This document shows, piece after piece, positions 57,426 to 64,000 of a stretch of DNA of 64,000 bases (positions within the stretch are counted from its first letter, which is position 1; each line of letters starts with the position of its first letter). The stretch lies in contig NC_135783.1 in assembly GCF_051106095.1 (NCBI RefSeq), positions 192,900,947-192,964,946 on the forward strand, read 5' to 3'. The DNA is from Pogona vitticeps (Eukaryota > Chordata > Lepidosauria > Squamata > Agamidae). The position numbers and the translations under genes are program-made. Below the pieces are notes generated by a model. It did not search any database and had not been told where the DNA came from. It saw nothing but the letters and a program-made list of their open reading frames with translations.

Positions 57426-58893
57426 ATATAACTAAAAACTATGATTATCCTATATGATTTGAGGCTATAAGTCAATGTGTTTATTTGACCCAAGTGTCTT
57501 GTCATCAGTATAAGGCTGCAACTGACTGCGCATTCTACTGGGCATCCATGGAATGCATTCCCAAAGCTATATGCATGTACAATCTGGTCTCTCATGGTCT
57601 TGCTGTTCCTTGGAATGAAACATGCTGAAGCCTAGTTCAAAACCTCTTCAGTATATGATTACACTTAAAAGTGCTACGCTGAGTGCCACCAAAGCTGCAG
57701 ACTATGCAGAAAAGCTATAAAATGTGACCTCGGAAAGCTATGATATGCTGATGTGAAACTGAGACATTATTAGAAAGTTGGCCCATTCAGTTGCTGAACT
57801 ATAGAGAGGCAGTAAATATAATTAATCATATGCATGTTTCCAGAAGTTGCAACCACAGGCCATATAAAACATCCACTGTTTCCTTTATTTCCTGTCTGAG
57901 TCCATCCTGTTTCCTTTCCTTAGTTTTGTTCCATTTCCTGTTCAACAAGGGTGGTGAATGAGTCACATTGGCAGGCGTGAAAAATGTCCAAGCTTTCCTA
58001 AAATGTCTGTCCCATACTCATTTCAGGTATCACTGTTGCTTCGGCATGTGTCCCTAACATATTAGCATCAAATTGTGCAGAAAGCTCCTTTCTCCATTCA
58101 CAAGAGTCCTCATGGGTTGCAAAAAGACTACTGAGTAAGCACTGATTGAACATTTGTGTCAAAAAAACTGACCTTGACATAGTGCCAGATAAGGAGTTGT
58201 GAGTAGTTTGGCATTGATACAAATGATCTGTTTTGAGGGAGTATAGGCAAGTAAGTTTTGTGATGGTATGGGCATCTGCCAGTTAGTGCCATCCAAGCCA
58301 TGTTTTGGTACCTCCAAGAGAAACTCAGTACGGAATTTTCCATGATCTACTGTATGTCAAACCCAAAAGCTCGTCAAGATATGCAATATAAACATCCGTT
58401 CTGTTCCCATGGAAAGGGAAAAACTATCCTGTACCTGCGACAGAGCTATAATTGATCTGTTTTATTTAGACACAGAGATAAGGCCATGGATCTGCTGACA
58501 AACCAAGCTTCTCCTGGAGTCACATTACAGCACATTGAAGGACATTGATGTAAAGACCGGCTCAGTTGCACCATAGTAAAAGGACCTGCAAAGCACATTC
58601 TCTTCCAGGCAGCTGGTGTGCAGCCAGGGGCACCTGGCCCTTTGGAAGGAGAGCTGATGTTTCAAAATGGATTAGCAGCTAGAGCCCATGGGTAGTTGAA
58701 GTGTGTAGTTTAAGAGCTGAGGTATTTCCAACTGCAACGGGTGCCGTGTGGTATTGTAGAAAGGCTTGCTAAGCCAGTTCCTAAGAGGTCGCCTCTTCTC
58801 TCTCAAGAAAAGTTGAATTGTGCAAGCTGACAAAATGAAAGGGAAACCCACAGTCAAGCCAGTAGAAAACAATACAGTTTTGATTCACAGTTT
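57426..58893. other. Intron, nothing recognised
   Basis: No gene or clear repeat family. Confidence 0.4.
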
Positions 58894-58992
58894 GGTAAAA
58901 TTACTTTTTTGGGGGCTACCACTCCCAGAATCTCCCAGTGGCCATGCCAGTGCGATCATTCTGGGAAATGTAATCCCAGAATAACTTTTCTA
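58894..58992. mobile_element. hAT-like MITE remnant
   Basis: ggtaaaattacttttttggg at one end and aataacttttcta at the other, with ccactcccagaatctcccag inside; a relative of 41123-41236. Confidence 0.55.
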
Positions 58993-59399
58993 AACTCTGC
59001 AAAACAGGTATTACCCCCCCCCCCTATGGAGTTGTTAAGACTGTGGCTACCATTAATATAGGTGCCTGAGAATGACAGCTGAACCAGGTCTGTATGGTTC
59101 ATCCCTGTATGAAAAGATTTACTGCAGTGTTTGTATAGGCTAGTACAGAGACGACTCATGTACTAGAGACGAGTCTGCATGTGCTGGTACATGGCAGGCT
59201 GGAGAATGAAATCAAGAGATCTGAGAACCAAAGAACAAGTTGCAGATCAACTGTTGTTAGAAAAGAGAAATCCTTAGCTTCTGAAACAGTATAATTGTCC
59301 TAGTAGGTAGCAGTGCTTCTTACCCCCTGCAGTCTGCAGATAAGCTTACTTTGTTTTTTGATTGGTCTTTGTCAGCTGTGTTTGCAGGACATGTTTCTG

Positions 59400-59465
59400 A
59401 AACAAACTCATCTAGGACTCAGGAGACCTGGGTTCAAATCTCTTCTCAACCACCATTTCAGGATA

Positions 59466-59503
<38 letters not shown>

Positions 59504-59640
59504 TTTGTTTGTTTGTTTGTGTGTGTGTGTGTGTGTGTGCGTGCGTGTTTATAATGGTAAAAGCACTCTTTTAAACATCTCGCTCAGAAAAATCTACTAG
59601 AGCTGCTGGAAGTCAGAATCAGTTTGACAGCACATTGCAA
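59400..59640 (+). mobile_element. tRNA-derived SINE interrupted by (GT)n
   Basis: A MIR-like SINE (ggactcaggagacctgggttcaaatctc at the 5' side, gctggaagtcagaatcagtttgacagcac at the 3' side) with a (GT)n/(GTTT)n array expanded in the middle. Confidence 0.7.
59469..59548. repeat. (GT)n-(GTTT)n-(GT)n microsatellite
   Basis: About 16 gt units, five gttt-type units, then about 10 gt units. Confidence 0.95.
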
Positions 59641-62600
59641 ACGTTTTTTTAATTCTACTCCTGTGCCCTCAGGATGTAGCATTCAGTTGCCATTTTCTTA
59701 AGAAGAAAAGAGGCAAATAGTAAAAGGATATATAAGTCCAGTCACAGAATCAGTCTTTGAAAAGCCCCATCTCCTGCTGGGCTCCTGTTGAGTCAGCTCC
59801 ACTTAGCAACACAGAAGTATTCTGCAAGTTTTCTTTCTAAATGGAAAGAAATTTAATGACTACTTGGGATGTGATCAGCAACTTTAATTCAGTAAACGGA
59901 ACCCCTGGAGCCATCTTAGTTAATAAAGTCCTTTCACTCAAGGTGTCAGGTGTTAATCAGTACTTCATGGCTGTCACCCCACTAAAACTCTTAATACTTA
60001 ACTAGAAATCCATGAGCTCCGTGGCCAGAATCTTATCACTTACACCCACCAGTTTAAGTTCAACAACAGAAATCTCAGCGGTGAATTGCTTCCAGTTAAG
60101 AAGTCAAAGCTTGTATTTCTTGTCATGTACCAAGTCGCATAACTGCTGTTGCCAAGAAATACAAGCATTAGCTACTTAACCAGCTGCATTTCACTACTGA
60201 GATTTACACCATTGAACTTAATGCCAATGGACGTAAAGAGCAGAAGACTGGCAACTCTGCGAAAAAGCAAAACAATGCAGAAATTGCAGTAAGTTTTGGA
60301 TTTCATTTCCCAACTGATTTTTGTCCACCTCTTACTTCTTTCAGGTTCTTCCTCCAGGCACAGCCATAAAGCGACTTTTCTTGATAGCAAACATTTTAAC
60401 TACTTTTCAGCACTTACTGCGTGGTGACCATTGGTATAAAATATTAACTGAAATTCTCTTTAAAGCCCTTTTCATCAAGTAATTGAGGGAAGCACTACTG
60501 CGTAAGGAGGAGCCTGTTAGTGGTGGGATCTGGATGGGGTGAAGCTTCAGCTGAAAACAGATGTCTGCAGGAGTGGGGCATCTGCCTTTCACTTAAATTT
60601 GCTGCCCTCTTCCAAAAGACACTTTCACGGTAGAGTAAAAGAGTTCAGATCTTGGAACGGAATGGACTTTTTTTTTCGGGGAGGGGGCTCACAACAAGCC
60701 TACAGCATAGTTCTTCACCAGCCCTAATGCTGCTATGGAGCTGAGAGCCCTTCATTAGAGCAGCAATCATCTTGAGTGTTCAAGAGACATGGCTGAAGTA
60801 GTCTTTTGTGTCTGAGAAATCCGATTTGCCAAGGAAGAACATGGTTCTGTCCTAAAGACCTCTTACGAAACAGAGCAAGCTAATTTGCAAAGTACGGGAG
60901 GCAAGAAACCCCCCTGCTGTGGTAATATTGTACAACCTGCGCTGAAGAAATTCCCTCTTTTAGTGATGGATTATCTGTCATGTATTGATTGACCCCTTTT
61001 AAGAAGTATGCAGCCCTAGTACTAATAACTCCCTGAGCTGATAATGCAAGACCTGAAACCAGAGCCAATGTTACAGTAATGTCTGTCCAAGAGCAAAGAG
61101 ATCTGTGATGATGTTTTCATCATTATCAGAGGAGGAGTGGATGAAAAGCACCAAAGGAAGTGCCAGCCTTGGGGACCCAGGCTCCAAACTCCTGCTCAGC
61201 CTTGAAGTTGACTGGATTGCACTGGTCCCTTTACTACCTATCTCCCAGCTCTACCTGCCTTATAAGAGTAGTCAGAATGATAAAATACTGCCCTAAAATC
61301 CGGAGGGGGAAAGTGAGGTAACAATGTGGTAGAATAAAAGTTTTCAAGATGCATTCAATGTTTGACCGTTACCAGCAAAATACAGACTACAGGCTGCTGA
61401 TGGTTTGGGATGCAACTTAGAATACTCTTGCAAAACCTGCTCTGCGGAGAGTTTAAAAAGCATGTGAAATAGAAAAATTGTGTGTGTGCCCACACACAAA
61501 AGATTTTTGAAGAAACATGGATTACATATTGGATTAGGAAAACAGCAGCAAGCAAGATGTATGAGAAGGCTGTTGTCACAGGGATCTAGCTGCTGGTGAA
61601 GAACTCCAAAGGAAGGAAGGAAGTTTAGTAAGTCAGTTAAGTAAGTAAGTCATCTACAGAACTAGGCTAGAATGTTTCTCCAGAGAGACTGGAAAGGACA
61701 TAACTTAGTGGTAGAACTTTATATGCTTTATATGCACAAGGTCCTAGTTCAGTCTGCAGCATCTCCTGATGTGACTCAGAAAAATATGTGTCTGGAATCC
61801 CAGACAGTTGCAATCAGTCAATATAGACAGTAGCGTCCTGATGAAACTGGTGGTCCGATGTGTCATACAGCAGCTCTCTTTATTCATAAGAAGAGACAGA
61901 AGGGAGGAACTTTTCATACTTAAGGTTCCAGAGCACCTCATCTAACATGACCGGTATGGGAATTGTATTCCGAAGAAGGAATTTCCCATTTCTGTTTCTA
62001 ATCCAGGCACTCCTTCACTGCCATGGGGGAAAGTATGTGTAGACTCATGTACTTTAATATTTTGGAAACTGCAATTCCTAGCATGCTGGGTGGGTGGGTG
62101 AGTCAGGTCAGTTCTTCAGCCAAAGCTGGAACTGGGGGAAAAAAGTTGGCATCCTTTGTCTGCAAAGCCACATTTAGGTACTGAGTGCCATCAGGATGTG
62201 AATGCACAGTTGTCTAGTTGCAGCTAGCCTCCTGCTTTGCTTCAACACTTTTGTCATCTTCTGGAGTCATTTGCCAGCCTGCCTAACTTCCTGTACATGC
62301 TTCGTTGGAGCTGGGGGTATGTTGGCCCTGCCCTTGCTTGTTGGAACACCCACCTTACTTAGCGACTGGACTCTGCTCCCTGCACACCCTCACTTTAGCT
62401 GTTCTGGTCTGTCTTTGCTGCGAGGAACAGAAAGAAGGCACTTTGTGAAAATGAACCCTAGAATGTCACACACTCTTGCAACCATGTGGCCCATGACTCC
62501 TTTCATTCCTGATCATTGGCTGTGCTAGCTGAGGATAATGGGAGTCGTAGGCAACGTTCTCTGAAGGGACCTGCATTGGGAGAGGCTGCCCTATGGCATC

Positions 62601-63724
62601 ATGTACAATGCCTAAAACCTAGGGCAGGACTAAGTATGCCAGTAAGGCTGGTTTCAGTTCTCTGTTACCCCTTAACACTCCCACCTCACTTTCATGGGCC
62701 TTCTAAAAATAAAGTTATTAATCCATCCAGGATTTGATTGTTCCTTTTGAATCAACCTCTACAAAAGAATGGCTATCTGATGAGACTACAAGTTTCATAA
62801 ACAACTTGGTAGATTCTTAATGTATAATGTCTGTGTGTGAGAGGGAGGGGGAAGATGTGCTTGATGCTAAATAGTTTTAATGGTTTTTAACTGAGGGGAA
62901 AACCAAGCTGAAGTAAAAGCCATTTCTTACCTATTTTCTCCCCCCTCTGTCGACAAATAAGGAACTGGGAAGTATACCCTGTGAGATGGTTTTATTCCAA
63001 AAGTTTCTTTGCACATCTCAACTCCCAGGCCACAAATGGAAATAGAACAATAAAAACGCTGCTGCTTCGCCATTACTCTTTATTTTATTTTTTTGGCCTC
63101 TTGCATTATTTATACTGTGGCTTATTAATCTGACCAGGAAGGCCATTCTAATGAGATCCCTGCCCTAACTTTTTTGCCTGAGCAATTTGGAACAGCCTTT
63201 TCTAACAACACAGCAGTGATTTCATCTGAATGCGCCAGAAGTGCTGAGTCGGAGTGGTCCCCTACCTTGTCTGTCTGGACCACCTCCATCCTCCCCAAAC
63301 CTGATGTTGTTTCCATAAGATCGGCACATTTGGAAGAAAACATCTTTGTCCTTCCTTTGCTCCTGGGCTTTTTTTTTACCCATCAACAAAACAGCTGTGT
63401 ACCACAGTTTCCTTTTCCTTTCTCAGACCCTGGTTTCATAAGATGACTAAATGTTTCCATAAAGTTGTTTGAAACACACACACAGAGAGACAAACACCCC
63501 CACCCCACCCACAACATACAAGTTAAAGCATAAATAAGAGTATGGTTTTCATTTGTTCGAGAGCAGACATCTAATGGAGAAGGAACATAAACATTTAACA
63601 TTTAAATGATTCTTTAGCCTGTGAATGCAGTAACTTTTTACAGCCAACAGTGGGCCTAATAAATGCAAGTTTGGAAATAACGTCTTACTAGTTAACCCAC
63701 CCACCCCACCACCCATATTAGTTA
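59641..63724. other. Intron, mostly nothing recognised
   Basis: A possible tRNA-like relic lies at about 61705-61765 (cttagtggtagaacttt ... ggtcctagttcagtc), too weak to call a gene. A poly-T run is at about 60668-60677 and a GGAA-type run at about 61611-61625. No exon recognised. Confidence 0.4.
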
Positions 63725-64000
63725 TACCATGTTTCCCCAAAAATAAGACAGGGTCCTATATTAATTTTTGCTCAAAAATGCATTAGGGCTTATTTTCAGG
63801 GGATGTTTTATTTATTTTATTTATTTATTTATTTGATTTTTACCCCGCCCCTCTAGACCATGTCTACTCGGGGCGGCTGTTTTATTTTACAGTCATGTCA
63901 TCTCCTTCTGGTTGCTGCACAAGGGTGGAGGGCGGGGGTTTCACTGAACTAGGGCATCTTGAAAAATCATACTAGGGCTTATTTTCAGCTTAGGTCTTAT
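63725..64000. mobile_element. MITE running off the right edge, with LINE-tail insertion
   Basis: Starts accatgtttccccaaaaataagac; the inverted counterpart (agggcttattttcagcttagg) appears near the window end. Both are features of a MITE widespread in reptiles. Within it, about 63806-63885 is an L2-type tail on the minus strand (an (ATTT)n run, then gaccatgtctactcggggcg). The true right end is outside the window. Confidence 0.65.

Noticed and set aside
61700-61766. tRNA-like sequence cttagtggtagaac ... ggtcctagttcagtc
   Set aside because: Only A- and B-box-like pieces are visible, and I could not form a full cloverleaf; more likely an old SINE head.

Overview
The window is nuclear DNA of a squamate reptile, most likely a lizard. 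The evidence is four Sauria-type tRNA SINEs, a BovB (RTE) LINE, L2-like LINE 3' ends, many hAT-type miniature elements and long tetranucleotide microsatellites, all around split vertebrate genes. No bacterial or organellar signal is present.

The left 15 kb holds the 3' half of the gene for tissue factor pathway inhibitor (TFPI) on the + strand: the Kunitz-2 exon (3754-3930), three linker exons of exactly 84 bp each (5438-5521, 7091-7174, 8155-8238), the Kunitz-3 exon (12291-12473) and the terminal exon coding for the basic C-terminal tail (14759-14859). Every internal junction is phase 1. The Kunitz-1 and signal-peptide exons lie upstream of the window. The tandem triplication of the Kunitz-2/Kunitz-3 linker exon is the most interesting thing here: the copies are clearly related to each other and to the single mammalian linker, any number of them can be included without changing frame, and flanking intron sequence looks co-duplicated.

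From 17.2 to 31.3 kb lies a nest of retrotransposons. An old Ty3/gypsy-type LTR element on the - strand (17224 to about 24000) has integrase upstream of reverse transcriptase, the order seen in the Gmr1-like group. It was later invaded by a hAT miniature element (19506-20061) and by a LINE fragment with a 722-codon open reverse-transcriptase frame (about 21243-23477). Next comes a BovB 3' end (- strand) split by an almost intact 5.8 kb non-LTR retrotransposon (24632-30433) with a 12-bp target-site duplication, and then a second copy of the first LINE family (30815-31270).

From 31 to 50 kb the sequence is intergenic: SINEs, palindromic MITEs, long ATCT/ATCC, CTT and GATA arrays, a candidate solo LTR and a 1.8 kb imperfect inverted repeat (45.9-47.65 kb). 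At 49.99-51.13 kb there is a strong CpG island with Sp1-type sites, a CRE-like site and an ETS-like site, and a consensus splice donor at 50698/50699. By conserved gene order in vertebrates (TFPI followed by CALCRL on the same strand) this is probably the promoter and non-coding first exon of CALCRL. That assignment is inference, since no CALCRL coding exon lies in the window. The remaining 13 kb would be its first intron and holds scattered SINE and LINE tails.
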